Notes: generated by a model not told the origin, from the letters alone. Positions 11,901-22,550 are shown, counted from the first letter of the stretch. The stretch: DNA of 64,000 nt from Pelomyxa schiedti (GCA_020536535.1 JAHLWZ010000826.1:36615-100614); one strand, 5' to 3'. Translations and numbers: made by a program.

Positions 11901-12398
11901 CGCCGGCGAATTTCCGCAGAGAGCAACGTGGTGATACCTTTGGCCCCTGACCTCCAGAAAGGGGAGTGCTGGTGCGTTGCCGTGGTGAGAAGCCCAGCGC
12001 TAATGGAGATGTTCAGGGAGAAAACCACCTGGGCACTCGGGGTTGAGGAGGACGCCAAGCGCCGGCAGGAGATATTGGACAACAAACCCCACCAGTGCGC
12101 CCGCTGCGGAGTTACATACTGCGAGAAGGACAACAAGCAGCTCCCTGGCTCCTGCAGTTACCACCCCTGCGGAGTGTACGAGATAGTGCAAGGGCAGGAT
12201 TCCCCCCGCTTGTGGCTCCGCGACCTTGTCGCCATCAGGAAAAGGCAGAACGAAATCGCACAGGACCCAGAGCTGTCCAAGAAGGTGCGGATGGAGTGGG
12301 GGTGCTGCCTGCAGGCTCCAGGGCAGAACGTTGGCTGTCGGGCCACACTTCACACAACCGCGCCATCTTGTGCTGTGGAGAAGTCACCTTACTATTGA
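8997..12398 (+). CDS. AAA ATPase with a C-terminal Cys/His zinc motif, 1133 residues
   Basis: A single open exon. The AAA module is central: Walker A GPPGTGKT at residues 427-434, Walker B LVCIDEID with the catalytic acidic pair near 490-491, and a GGTNR sensor-1 segment followed by a QRRLP arginine-finger region. This spacing fits the FtsH/spastin/katanin-like AAA clade, which remodels proteins or microtubules with ATP; the substrate is unknown. The N-terminus (1-250) is novel and holds a basic KKKPRV stretch that could be a nuclear signal. The C-terminus from residue 1034 has CxxCGxxYxxxDN, CSYHPCG, WGCC, GC and a final H, similar in spacing to CHORD-type zinc modules. No second AAA domain is visible. 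Its neighbour on the left is divergent. Confidence 0.85.
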   Translation: MSELSAVWDLVSLNRELDPGSHLDVDSLYGLFAKNCTSFQCTKEQMKVCIESKTLEEAESKWREEHPEIPQPPAPPCSRTSTSATTSSPTAFTPTLSAVVPLHTVANHTVAIEVFHHSRVSHTYFSANPAEDTYLRRAVTTLISSGDQYTPREVDRYAPVQVVRGADLRGAFSFDPLEGLMEIFVRRSDGGSFSGFWRGRVADGRVTHTLKVVESDDPDIVPLHQPVIAEVPPSEQSEPTMLHPREPSKKKPRVQPQLPPRQKQSSDQTLTEWVDNCYALHRRPNAESAVRALEAAAIFTIEQLLAIPTTLLQSVPNLSRGDCAFLLEQRVMHQKMITRDSPYKDDDQCKEIVVQAKLHRVRRYLHYYSGGKAIDNLRLLDPDCVRRGIEQLEHTFKNPPVIAAVREFMDTFTCTSAPPIRGMLLYGPPGTGKTLIIEALSEMCGLVMVEPIMMAAELNRGIVGETEKLIHDIFCRALKLPYLPCLVCIDEIDSAVPKRDESGSGGGNQHAADKVAAILGLIGGGTDVANLYIIGGTNRREAIDTAIQRRLPKQIYVGYPDRLSRFQLLDKWLITSKFSELLRTEALSDRLEARPKFFSITLLELIADLTLNFSGAALRELCNALMRNFEGWALNTSPSFGRVSYDVSGDKHTIRQSGQFVAFMHHARDVSTTFNLKVGSVCLVDLLSTTTELTTETIRRQVWIAPQFVSKRVSPERRTPPPTTTAPTLTTTTQCGTSLVVKRTSTPSLTERRSWVEMTTGLIVVRPNEGLLFQCEVLKLEGAGTLLHKFIPLRPLCPDCKKYAVDWCVVEGRRWIREHVLRIGLEVFPAVNEEDDHMLEATYKKRKKLAERQDQTIITSKVDTISTEDILREVTALATLRGLCRVIYVELSSFILHSGANTESKYLEEFTILVKQAIAPGSRCVLVLDMDSLAGAQWSSSEGSFGSRTFSIGNRQLFDLAVSTFLNCRRRISAESNVVIPLAPDLQKGECWCVAVVRSPALMEMFREKTTWALGVEEDAKRRQEILDNKPHQCARCGVTYCEKDNKQLPGSCSYHPCGVYEIVQGQDSPRLWLRDLVAIRKRQNEIAQDPELSKKVRMEWGCCLQAPGQNVGCRATLHTTAPSCAVEKSPYY

Positions 12399-12555
12399 TA
12401 CCTCAGATGCTCTCACAAGCGCCACTAAAGGAAAAACCCATCTCTCTTTCAGATAGGGGGAAAAAACCATGAAACAAAGATTTTTTCCCTTCACATAGTA
12501 ACTCGTTTTGAGTTTCAAGAACAACAAAGCAATAACATTGTGCATAAAGAGATTG

Positions 12556-14235
12556 TTAAATGCTAGAAAGTACAAGCCTCTTAATGGATTGGGCCAAGGT
12601 ATCTGCAATTTCCTGGAGGTGAGTGTATACCATGATCATAACTTGTAAGGAACCCGCGATGGTACCACACCACATGATCGGGTCGCGTGGTGTGAAGTTC
12701 TTCCCACCGGCAGTGAGTAAACTGGAGACACGGAAGAGGCTCCTTGGATTGTCTCCAGCTTCGTCGATCCCGAACTTGGTGCCGGCATCTCCCATGCTGG
12801 AAATCTGTGAACATAAGTTTTGTGAGAAGCTTTTGATTTGTGTTGTTGATTGTGGGTGTGGGCGATTACCATCACGTTCAGAGATTTGGGGTTGAAGTCA
12901 ACCATTGGGGTGTAGTCAGGCCCCAAAAATAGCTCACTTGAGTGCTGATGGATTGGGCCACCTGGAACGGATTGTGCTTGATGTGCCTGTGTCATCGCTG
13001 TGTGCCACTGGCGTGAGACTTCCCATAAACATGCGGTTTGCGCCTCTGTGGTGGATGAGGTTGGAACAGCGGGTTGGAATGGTGGTATAATGATATGTGA
13101 CACAGTAAATGAAAGCCCCATATCATCAGGTGGATGAAGGTTGACTGGGATACATCCAGTCACTGTGGGTGGGCATCCCAGTGCGAGGGTTTCCGCTGCC
13201 ATCAAAAGGCATGTTACGGTGGTGGAATTCAGCTTGCAGGCCTGGATAAAAGGATTACAAAATACCATACGGGTCAGCCAACACACCTTCAAAATTGCTG
13301 TCGTTTCAGCAACCGATAATTTGAATGCTGATTTAGTGTTTTTAACGATGGTACGATTGCGCTCAATAATCGGCAGATATTTCGCGTCAAAGGCATCCCA
13401 ACTTTCAGGCTCCAAAAATGAGGAACCTCAAGTGGAAGGAAGTCAGTGTCCAATATGAATATTAACTTCTCTCTGCCGAGTCTCACCAACGTGTCTGCAT
13501 TCGTGAGGTTGTGGAATGGGGAGTGGTGCAAGTGTTTCACCATTCAGTGCTTGTAAAAGGTCTCTGCACAAATTTGCAAGTGAAACTCCATCCTTGATCA
13601 AAAAAATCAAAAAGGGAATCAAAAAAGACAAAAGAAAACGCACGATGATGCTGTGAGAGAAGAGGAAATTCAAGAAAATGGCCTTGGAATCCCTGCAGGT
13701 GCTGACCACACACTTCCAAGTTCGTTGAAAGACCCAATCCTCACTTGAGTTTTTTTTAGTACGTAAATCTACTGGCACGAAACTACTTTGCGTGAGCCAT
13801 CAGTATTTGTTGGGCTTCAGAGGAAGACTCTAAATCACGGAAAGACAGAGGCAGCTCTTCATTTGAAATCGAAGGTGAAATCTTCAGGTATCTTGTTCCG
13901 CGTAAAATAATCTCGAGCACCACCAAGCAAATGGCCACAACAACAAAAAAAGAAGAAAAAGAACCTGTCAGAAGGAGGCCCAAACCGAGCCCGCAAAAAC
14001 GGGTGCCGAACACAGAGACCCGAAAAAGCAGCGATTGCACGTTGTCGAATTTCAGATGTCGGTAACGCGGGGTCGCTCTTGCACTCCACCTCGATGAGGC
14101 ACGACACCGTCCACAGTCCAAGACGATGTGGTATGAACTACAAAGTGCACGTGTAAGATCTCTACTAACGCATTAAAAGATTGTGAGGACCTCGGGTATC
14201 GACAGGCGGAACTCGACCACCTCGTGACTCGCCAT
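12556..14235 (-). CDS. HxxxDG acyltransferase/condensation-like protein, copy A (8 exons)
   Basis: Eight exons chain exactly on the minus strand: 14191-14235, 13965-14137, 13787-13891, 13644-13743, 13487-13592, 13287-13426, 12870-13241 and 12556-12804, giving 429 residues. The predicted protein has HSIIDG at about residues 138-143, followed by VSLANLCRDLLQAL. This is the HxxxDG active-site motif of the CAT-like superfamily (non-ribosomal condensation domains, alcohol O-acetyltransferases, wax-ester-type acyltransferases), and both position and length fit. The intron at 13593-13643 cuts between HSII and DG, so the motif appears only after splicing. Such enzymes move an acyl group from a thioester to an alcohol or amine; the substrate here is unknown. 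No transmembrane helix remains once introns are removed. A near copy lies directly upstream. Confidence 0.7.
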
Positions 14236-14439
14236 TTCCGAAACGTCAAAAAGAAAAACCTTGTTTCTTTGAAAGAGCAAAAAAAGAAAAGAAAAGAAAA
14301 AGGCCAACAGATCGGTTCTATTTATTGTGGGTGTGCTGGCTTTTGTTTGCTGCCGGCATGTGCCGTAGGATTCTGTTGGTTATGGGATGCTAAAGAGACG
14401 AGGGTGTTTGCTAGTCACACGTGAGTGTGAGTCCCAAAT

Positions 14440-16127
14440 TTAGATGCTAGAAAGTACAAGCCTTTTAATGGATTGGGCCAAGGTATCTGCAATTTCCTGG
14501 AGGTGAGTGTATACCAGGATAACAAACTGCAAAGAGCCCGCCAGCGTTCCACACCACATGATCGGGTCATGCGGTGTGAAGTCATTCCCACCAGCAGTGA
14601 GTAAACTGGAGACACGGAAGAGGCTCCTTGGATTGTCTCCAGCTTCGTCGATCCCGAACTTGGTGCCGGCATCTCCCATGCTGGAAATCTGTGAACATAA
14701 GTTTTGTGTTCGGTGAGAAGGATTTGATTTGTGTTGTTTGTTGATTGTGGTTTGGGCAATTACCATCACATTCAGAGATTTGGGGTTGAAGTCAACCATC
14801 GGCGTGTAGTCGGGACCCAAAAATATCTCACTTGAGTGCTGATGGATTGGGCCACCTGGAACGGATTGCGCTTGATGTGCCTGTGTCATCGCTGTGTGCC
14901 ACTGGCGTGAGAGTTCCCATAAACATGCGGTTTGCGCCTCTGTGGTGGATGAGGTTGGAACAGCGGGTTGGAATGGTGGTATAATGATATATGACACAGT
15001 AAATGAAAGCCCCATGTCATCAGGTGGATGAAGGTTGAGTGGGATACATCCAGTCACTGTGGGTGGGCATCCCAGTGCGAGGGTTTCAGCTGCCATAAAA
15101 AGGCACGGTACGGTGGTGGAATTCAGCTTGCAGGCCTGAATGAAAGATTACAAAATGCGCGAGTCAGACAAAGCACCTTCAAAATTGCTATCGTTTCAGC
15201 AACAGAGAACCTGAAGGTTGATCTGGTGGCTTTAACGATGGTACGATTGCGCTCAATAATCGGCAGATATTTCGCGTCAAAGGCATCCCAACTTTCAGGC
15301 TCCAAAAATGAGGAACCTCAAAATGGAAATCAGTGTCCAATTTCAATGTTTATCTTCTCTCTGCTGAGTCTCACCAACGTGTCTGCATTCATGAGGTTGT
15401 GGAATGGGGAGTGGTGCAAGTGTTTCACCATTCAGTGCTTGTAAAAGGTCTCTGCACAAATTTGCAAGTGAAACGCCATCCTTGATCAAAAAAATGAAAA
15501 AGGGAATCAAAAAAGACAAAAGAAAACGCACGATGATGCTGTGAGAGAAGAGGAAATTCAAGAAAATGGCCTTGGAATCCCTGCAGGTGCTGACCACACA
15601 CTTCCAAGTTCGTTGAAAGACCCCACCCTCACTTGATTTTTTTTGTAAGTGCGTAATATCACAGGCAACACAAGGCTACTTTGCGTGAGCCATCAGTATT
15701 TGTTGGGCTTCAGAGGAAGACTCTAAATCACGGAAAGACAAGGGGAGCTCTTCATTTGAAATTGAAGGTGGAATCTTCAGGTATCTTGGTACCCGGGAAT
15801 AAGCTCAAACACATATCACAAATGGTAAACAACAACAACAAAGAAGAACCTGTCAGAGGGAGGCCCAAACCGAGCCCGCAAAAACGGATGTCGAACACAG
15901 AGACCCGAAAAAGCAGCGATTACACGTCGCTGAATTTCGGATTTTGGTAACGCGGGGTCGCTCTTGCACTCCACCTCGATGAGGCACGACACCGTCCACA
16001 GTCCAAGACGATGTGGTATGAACTACGAGAGAAAAAAAGAAGAAAAATCCAAGGTAAACGTAAGATAGTAATGAGTGCTGACCTCGGGTATCGACAGGCG
16101 GAACTCGACCACCTCGTGACTCGCCAT
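14440..16127 (-). CDS. HxxxDG acyltransferase/condensation-like protein, copy B (8 exons)
   Basis: This is a tandem copy of the gene at 12556-14235. Exons are 16083-16127, 15850-16022, 15680-15784, 15532-15631, 15375-15480, 15177-15316, 14764-15135 and 14440-14688. Every exon has exactly the same length as in copy A, and again 429 residues result, while introns differ in length and sequence. That pattern shows that the reading frame is under selection and supports the exon model. The HSII|DG motif is again split by an intron (15481-15531). Protein differences are scattered and mild, for example EDWVFQR against EGGVFQR and RNRTIVKN against RNRTIVKA. The copies may differ in expression or substrate. 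Confidence 0.7.
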
Positions 16128-16403
16128 TTCCGAAACGACAATTGGAAAAAAAAATGCAATTACGGCGTTTGATCTCCCGGAGATCAAGCAGAGACAATTC
16201 TGCAGAGGAGTGCACTTCAAAGTTGTGTCAGGAAGACCAGTGCTTCAAGACAAGTATCTTTAGAAAGAGCTTGAGACAGGGCGTGATGACACACCGTTCT
16301 CTTAGATTAATCCGAATCCCTCACCCTGGCGCACTGGTGGAGTTGTATTTGATCGTATTCACCTAAGTAACCTTACTCAGACGTTACGAGAGTTTAGTTT
16401 GAA

Positions 16404-18601
16404 ATGACTACGATACCCACCAAGGAAGGGAGGGTTGTGTTGTTTGGGCCTGGTGGCGTTGGAAAATCCACACTCATGGAATCGTGCGTTGTTGCGTGTT
16501 TGTCACAGTCTTCGTGTTTATTGCTCTCCGGGACTAGCTTTTGTTCTTATCTCTTTTCTTTTTTTGCAGGTACTGCAGTGGGCGATGGTGTGAGTATCTT
16601 TACGAGGGTTCGCTGGAAGTTTCTGTGGGTCTCCCAGCCATTCGTGACGTTTCTTTTAATTCGTTTAATCACGATGGAGTAGTATAGAAAAGTGTTGGCT
16701 GTTGATACCGTTCAAGTGATCTTGGACTTTTGGGATAGGTAGGAGGTTACTTGTTATCAACATTGTGGGGAAAAAAAAAAGTGCAGGGCAAGAAGAATAC
16801 TCTGCGATACGGCAGCTCTAGTAAGTAAATCAAAAGTGAGATCTTTATAATGCTCTTGGCAAACTCTCTTCAATCAGTCTCGATAGAGCAAATGTGATCC
16901 TTTTATGCTTTGCTCTAAATGATCGAAGTACCTTTGATGAAGCTTTGACACAATATTTACCTGAAATTAGGAAAGTAGCACAGGTACTCAATAAGACTGG
17001 TTTCCCCATTCGTCTTCTAAGTTTCTTTTAGGTGGTAGTCATACTGGTTGGCCTCAAACTGGACCTTATAGACCCGGCAGCAACCACCAGTGGCGTATGT
17101 ACTTTACTTTGCATGGAACCTCTTACTCATTGAGATCTGCAGTCACCTCTAGGGACCTATGTATCATTTCAAGAGGGCACTTCTGCAGTCATAAAAAATG
17201 CGCTGTATGGCTATTTTCAATGCAGGTAGGTGTGTGGGTCTATCTTTTTCCGTAACATTATTACCAATCAAAATTTTAAGTTCAAAGCAGTATGTTGGTT
17301 TGGACAACCTCTTTGAGGAAGTATGCAGAGCTGGGATGTTTTCTGATGCAAAGTCTGTATCCAAGTCTACCATGGTAGCCAAGAAATCTGGATTCTTCAG
17401 CTTTTTTTCCAAAAAATCGCATAACAAGCCAACACACTCTACAAAACCGTAAGTGTGCCGCCTCACAAGGGTCTTTTCCTCATTTTATTCAGTGCTCACC
17501 ATATCACGGTGGATATAGCAGCGGCAACTGCTGTGCAAAGCTCACTGAGTGTCATCCCGAACTGCATTTGGCTTCGTATGCAAAACGCAGGCCAAAATGA
17601 TTCTACCTCACCACTCAATAGTTGTAATGGAATACCTTGACTTTGTTGCACTAATCCGGGTCTCTCGAACATGCAAGCTATTATACCACCTGGCCAAGAC
17701 AGAGCCAATATGGACAAATGCATTCCGTGGAGTTTGGATTTACCCTGGTTGTGTTAAAGGATTGAGTTGGAAAAACACCACATTCACGTGGGATCTAGCA
17801 AAGTGTTTCCAGAACTATGTTCCCCCTCCACCGAGACGCCGGCGTGTAAGTTTTAGCAAGATTGTCCAATTCTCAGATTGCGCAGTCCAGTTCAGATGAC
17901 ATTGTATGCTTTGGGCCAAATACGAGTATCTTGCTGTTCAACAACAAGTATTGTCCAATGAAAGACCTGACTGTTGGTGACCAAGTTCTTGCTTTCTATC
18001 CCACTGACGGAGATAATGGTGGCTTCTTATCTTCTACTATCGTTCATTGCATTTGGAAGTGTGCACTTTACAATACTATAAAATCTCACTCCGACTTAGA
18101 TGTCCGGTGCGTAAACCAACTCCGATGATTGTTATTAGCAGCAAATCGGCGACACCGCCAACCACTGAGCCAATTCTTGAAATCACACCGGACCACCCTA
18201 TCCTACTTCTGAACGGCCGCTTTTCGCGGCACTCTGTTGTATCACAAGCAACCAATAATCCCTACAAGTGGTGCCTGCCAACATCTGTTGGTGAACCGCA
18301 GATGGTTGATGTGGAGTATGTCTACAACCTGGCCCTGCAGCCACTCCCACTCCCACAGCAACAACAACACAAAACACCTTCACCATGCATCAACAGCAGC
18401 CAGTCCAACTCACACCGGAACGGTGATGACACACAGAGCCGTGGGGGTGTGATAGTTGGTGGATGGTGTTGCTGCACACTTGGGATGAGTGTTCCTGGAT
18501 ACCCTGACGACTGGTGGGGCACGGACCGGGTCATCCAGTGGCTAGAGTCCAGGCCCGACTTCCCAAATGTGCAATCACAGCCCCCGCACAACAAGAGCTA
18601 A
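16404..18601 (+). CDS. Ras/Rho-like small GTPase fused to F-box and Hint domains (12 exons)
   Basis: Exons: 16404-16483, 16570-16648, 16683-16738, 16782-16820, 16878-16983, 17032-17094, 17143-17225, 17281-17448, 17493-17532, 17591-17845, 17877-18058 and 18100-18601. All phases agree and give 550 residues. GTPase: GPGGVGKS 15-22, DSAGQE 71-76, VGLKLDL 126-132, CSSK 168-171, then GLDNLFEEVCRA, so all nucleotide motifs are present. The conserved order Y-R-K-V before VDTVQVILDFWD recalls Ras and Rho proteins. A basic Ser/Lys tail follows and there is no CAAX box. Next, ILPHHSIVVMEYLDFVALIRVSRTC and the following residues (about 242-285) form an F-box. The Hint domain starts at C334 (CFGPNTSIL) with TPDHP at 413-417 and a late VYNLAL...TLG core. 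Hint domains cleave their own backbone at the first Cys. The weakest junction is exon 9-10; without it there would be two adjacent genes. Confidence 0.65.
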
Positions 18602-18676
18602 AAAATAAAATAAAAATTGGTTGTTAAAGTAGCCAAGTTGGTAACGGTTTTGGTTTTTTTCTCTCAAAACAGACAC

Positions 18677-20316
18677 ATGGAAGAACAGAGAAGGCGTGCG
18701 TCCCACGGCGGCACCAAACAAACACAAGAAACACGCGACGAGAAGGTTTTCCGCTCAGAGGGACGTTGCACACGGAAATGTTTTTGTTTTTTGAAGTACT
18801 TTCTTCTCTTTTGTGGCGCTCTGATCTTTTTTCTGGCGACTTTGCTTGTTACTTTGGAAGCATGCGTATATTTCCACCGAGGGTTTTCCAGGTAGGTTTC
18901 TCTTTTTCGTCACCAATTCAAATTTTAAGGTTGGAGATTCCTGCCCCTGTTAAATTTTCAGATGCCAGTGTGGTGCAAGGGAGAGACTCCTCAATTTCAG
19001 TTCATACAGATTTCAATCTCCTCTCACTGCTTGTACCCAGCTCTGAGTACCACTGGACCTACGAAGATGAAGATTAATCGATTTTATATATTATTCGCTG
19101 AAAAGTGATGGGTCTCCCGCGGGCACAACTGCGACCATCGAGTACGACAGTTGGTTCGGCACTGTGCAGGTCAGGTGCCATATGACTGATGTTTCCTTCT
19201 CTCAGGGTTATGTAACACTGGTCCTTTCTTGTGCAGGGTCAGCGACAACTTACCAACGCAAAACTCACACAACCGGCGATGTTGAAGCAACCTTAGTTTG
19301 CACTACTGCCGTCAGCCTCACAAATGACTGGCGTATTGTTTGCAATCCCTCAGTGCAGGTGAGATGGACCCACCTGGAATATGGAGGTTATTTTCAAGAG
19401 CAGTTGGAAGCTTGGAAAAACTGGATCATAGAGCCCTGGCGAGTGAGCTTCTCTTTCAATCTCACATTTTACTCAGTCACACTGTTAGATCGAATCTTGG
19501 ATTTCTGAGAAATTGTCCCAAGTTCCAATACGTGAGACGTTAAACCGGATGTGGCAACATCTCAATGATGCTATTCAGATAAGCACTGTTGAGCTGTCAA
19601 ACTTCAAAGCTGAAGATGTATGGCTGCAACTAAATCCGAACGCATTGTCGGTGTCACCACTCACATTCTCTGGAGTGTGGATGCATGTTTCCATTGACCT
19701 TTCCTGCAAACCGGTCATTGCCCTTGGTTATAAGCCAGCCTCTAGCTCTCCTGTTACGGGGTGCCCAAGCTTCTCTTCCGTGATCTCTGACCGCGGAATT
19801 GATGCAGCACTGGCATTTCACCTTCCTTACACTGCATTACACATGGAAGCATCGAGGCTGCTGCCGTTTGTGATCGGACCCACTGGATTTTATAGAGCAA
19901 AAATAACAGTGAAATCTGTGCAACTTTACTCTTCAGGGAGAATGATTGTTGCCGCAGTTGATGTTGATGCCAACAAAGTGAGCAATGCCACTGGAGTACT
20001 TGATCTCTGGGGAGAACTACAATGGGACTCAGCCAACAGAAGGCTTTCTGTTACTGATGTTGACTTCCACCCAGAAACCAAGAAGTACATCGAAGGAATG
20101 TTTGCATGCACTGACTGGTTGCTCCATGACAGCCGTCTCAAGGAATTTATTTCACGTGAACTCAATTGGAACCTCGGACTTCAACTTGAAAAACTGAGGG
20201 AGCATGTGTCAGAAAACCACAGATCCTCCAGCAATGCGGACTACAGTTTTGGTCTGCACAGTTTTGACGTACAGAGTGTTGTTGCAGATGACTCGGGGAT
20301 GATCAAGTCACTCTGA
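18677..20316 (+). CDS. DUF4403-like membrane-anchored protein, copy B
   Basis: Predicted exons are 18677-18891, 18930-19046, 19106-19442 and 19489-20316, giving 498 residues. There is an N-terminal transmembrane helix (CFLKYFLLFCGALIFFLATL) as in copy A, and the C-terminal half is almost identical to copy A over long stretches. The segment 19047-19105 is diverged from coding sequence in copy A and contains a stop and a length change of eight bases. Spliced out as a GT-AG intron it restores the frame but removes about 25 residues, so this is either a new intron or a lesion. The C-terminus ends early with MIKSL and lacks the last beta strand seen in copy A. It may be functional with a shortened domain or be early in decay. 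Confidence 0.5.
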
Positions 20317-20626
20317 GACATAACTGGATAGGCTGTGATTTCGTCCAAAGTTGTTGAAATTAAAGAACATTTTCAAGCGGGCCGAATCAAGATCAGTGAG
20401 TGTAGCGTTGGGTAGAATCGTTCATCTTAATCGCCTCGACATTGGCCTGAAAGGCTGAGAGTTTGTACCCCATCCTTGAACCATCACTTCCGACACATTC
20501 AACATTGTGAAAACGAGGCGAACGCGGCCCAGTGGAAGAAAAAATTAATTATATTTGCCTCAAGTGCCATTCCATGTGAAAGCACAACAAAATAAGTACA
20601 CTTAGCACGGTGATCTTCAGTTGGAC
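20317..20626. other. Intergenic region, nothing recognised
   Basis: 310 bases between convergent genes. I see no conserved frame. A short similarity to the end of copy A might be expected here but is not visible. Confidence 0.4.
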
Positions 20627-21495
20627 TCAGAGCATCAAAGCAGCAGCAATTACGCTCCAAGACAACAGTGCAGAGACAAGGTGCACGCCCAAAGGTGAAG
20701 CACCAGAGGTTTGCCCAGAGTTCCCTGGAATTGTGAAAGAGAACCCCGCTGGCTCCGTATACTTTGTCACAGAACCCTGGTACAAGCGGCTGCGAGGGGT
20801 TTCTACCTCGACCTCAATCACCGCGAGGAGCACATCTGCTGTAGAGTATGTTGTTTTGCTGACATCAATGGAGTATGTCACCATGATGTTCATTTCGAAG
20901 TCAGAGGCAGTGGAAGCTTCTGAGGAGACCGAGGAGGATGACCCAGAGTAGGCAATGAGAACCTCTGCGGCAAGAATGACAATTGAAGACTGAGGGACAC
21001 CAAACGCAGTGCTAATGTCAACAGTGAACACGGAAAAGAAGTTCCCATTTGTCCAGGTTGAATAAGCTGTAGATTATTATGTAAGTCATGATTCCCAGTT
21101 CAACAAGGGAGAAACTTACGCATATTTGACAAGGTGTGATTGAAGTACACAAGGTTGGTGGCAGAATTGTGCGTAGTTGAATCTCCAGTTGGGGTGTTGT
21201 AGTAGTAATAGTAGTAGTAGTAATAGTTGTTGTTATTGTTGTTATTGTTGTTGTTGTCATTGTTGTTGTTGTTATTGTTGTCATTGTTGTTGTTGTTATT
21301 GTTGTCGTTGTTGTTGTTGTTATTATTGTTGTTGTTATTGTTGTTCCCAGTGCAGGATGTTGTTGGCATCGAAGCCGTACTGGTGGAAGTTGTTGTGTTG
21401 GTTGTATTGGTGGTGTTGGTTGCAGAAACAAGGATTATCTCGGTGCTCAACACTGCACATAGAATGCATACGATACTGAAGGTTGTGGAGTTCAT
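20627..21495 (-). CDS. Secreted Asn-rich protein with GPI-anchor-like C-terminus
   Basis: Two exons, 21120-21495 and 20627-21066, splice in phase to 271 residues. A signal peptide (FSIVCILCAVLSTEIILVSA, about residues 6-25) is followed by a Thr/Asn-rich part, a long Asn run interrupted by Asp and ending in nine Tyr, then a compact domain of about 110 residues. The last 20 residues (VHLVSALLSWSVIAAALML) are hydrophobic and follow a Ser/Gly-rich stretch, as in GPI-anchor signals. The protein is probably displayed at the cell surface. The Asn tract is encoded by an AAC/AAT repeat that could change length by slippage. The folded domain is not one I recognise. Confidence 0.65.
21195..21348 (-). 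repeat. Trinucleotide tract coding for Asn and Tyr runs
   Basis: On the minus strand it reads as imperfect AAC/AAT/GAC repeats (Asn/Asp) followed by TAC/TAT (Tyr), all in the frame of the surface-protein gene. Interruptions suggest it is not a recent pure microsatellite expansion. Confidence 0.9.
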
Positions 21496-22550
21496 GTTGG
21501 TTGTGTTGGTTGCTTGTGGTTTTTTCTGTTTGTGAGCTTTTGGTTATTCAGGCCTGAATAAAAAGCCTCGTTCCCCAAAATTGGGTTTTCTCTGGTTCTG
21601 CGTTTTTCATAACAGAAATACATCGTGAGAGAAAACCAAAAAAATCTTTCGGTGGCAGAAACGACGGTGTTTCTTCGATGACATGATCACCCACAAGAAA
21701 ATCGATTCCTTGTTGTTGACAGCAGTTTGATTTCTCACATCAATCACCGTGTTCATAAGAATGTGCGCGGTGCACCACGATGGCTGTGTTTTGGAAACAG
21801 CCACTCACTGAGCTACAAGTCCATCAAAGTGCTACCACAGACGGTCGCAAAAATTAATCGGAGAGAAAGTGACTGAAAGACAATCCAAGAAACGACTTTA
21901 CCACACGCACGCCATCAGCTTTCTCTCCTTGAGGATTTGTTTTCAAACCCTAACCTCTAGGTTCACCCTTAGCTGACCGAATGTGGGACGGGGTTGTAGA
22001 GACAAACCGCGGCGTAGGAATCTTCGGGTACGATTTAGCAAGTAGTTTGGCACTCGGGGATCACCAGCATTTCAATGCGCCTTTCTTCTATTGAAGCCTA
22101 GTAACTATAACTCCGTTGTACCAGGATGCCAAACTGCTCATGCTTTGCAAACGAGTAAAAGATGATTGCGGACCAGACAAGGTCCCAATCAGTGACATAT
22201 AGGCAGGAAATATCATTGATGAATAACTGAATTTACTTTCGTCATCACACCTTGATACCTGTGAAATGACTTGGATGTTTTACATACATTCTTCCACTTG
22301 AAGCACTTCCAAAACAGCACCAATAATATCAGACAAGATTTACCTCTATAACTGTAGCTCATTGGTGGCTTAACTCAGAGAATCAATCAGGTCGGCTCTT
22401 CCAAATTGGAAAAAATCTGTTTTCTCATCAGATTTCATTTCCCTGGAAAAATTTGGAGGAAATTAATTCTGGTGGTATACCCTCTCTTTTTTTCGGAATG
22501 CGTTGTCACTCTTGCAATACAAGGCCATTCAGAGCTACTTCTCATCTGCC

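Larger units (their letters stand above)
12556..16127 (-). repeat. Tandem gene duplication with a period of about 1.89 kb
   Basis: The two ATGs are 1892 bases apart. Coding exons are strongly conserved; introns and the spacer at 14236-14439 are much less so. The duplication is therefore old enough for neutral sequence to drift, or coding sequence has been homogenised. Confidence 0.85.

Noticed and set aside
13443-13778. Apparent transmembrane segment in the acyltransferase-like gene (FLLSFLIPFLIFLI)
   Set aside because: It is the translated intron between HSII and DG; removing it gives the enzyme motif and the correct phase in both copies.
13783-14121. Second apparent membrane helix (GSFSSFFVVVAICLVVLEII)
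   Set aside because: It is intron sequence between 13892 and 13964; the tandem copy has unrelated sequence there with conserved splice sites.
17549-17899. F-box frame as a separate gene starting at 17549 or 17591
   Set aside because: Not fully excluded, but the first ATG in this frame lies inside the F-box motif itself and the upstream GTPase frame has no good end, so the fusion is the simpler model.
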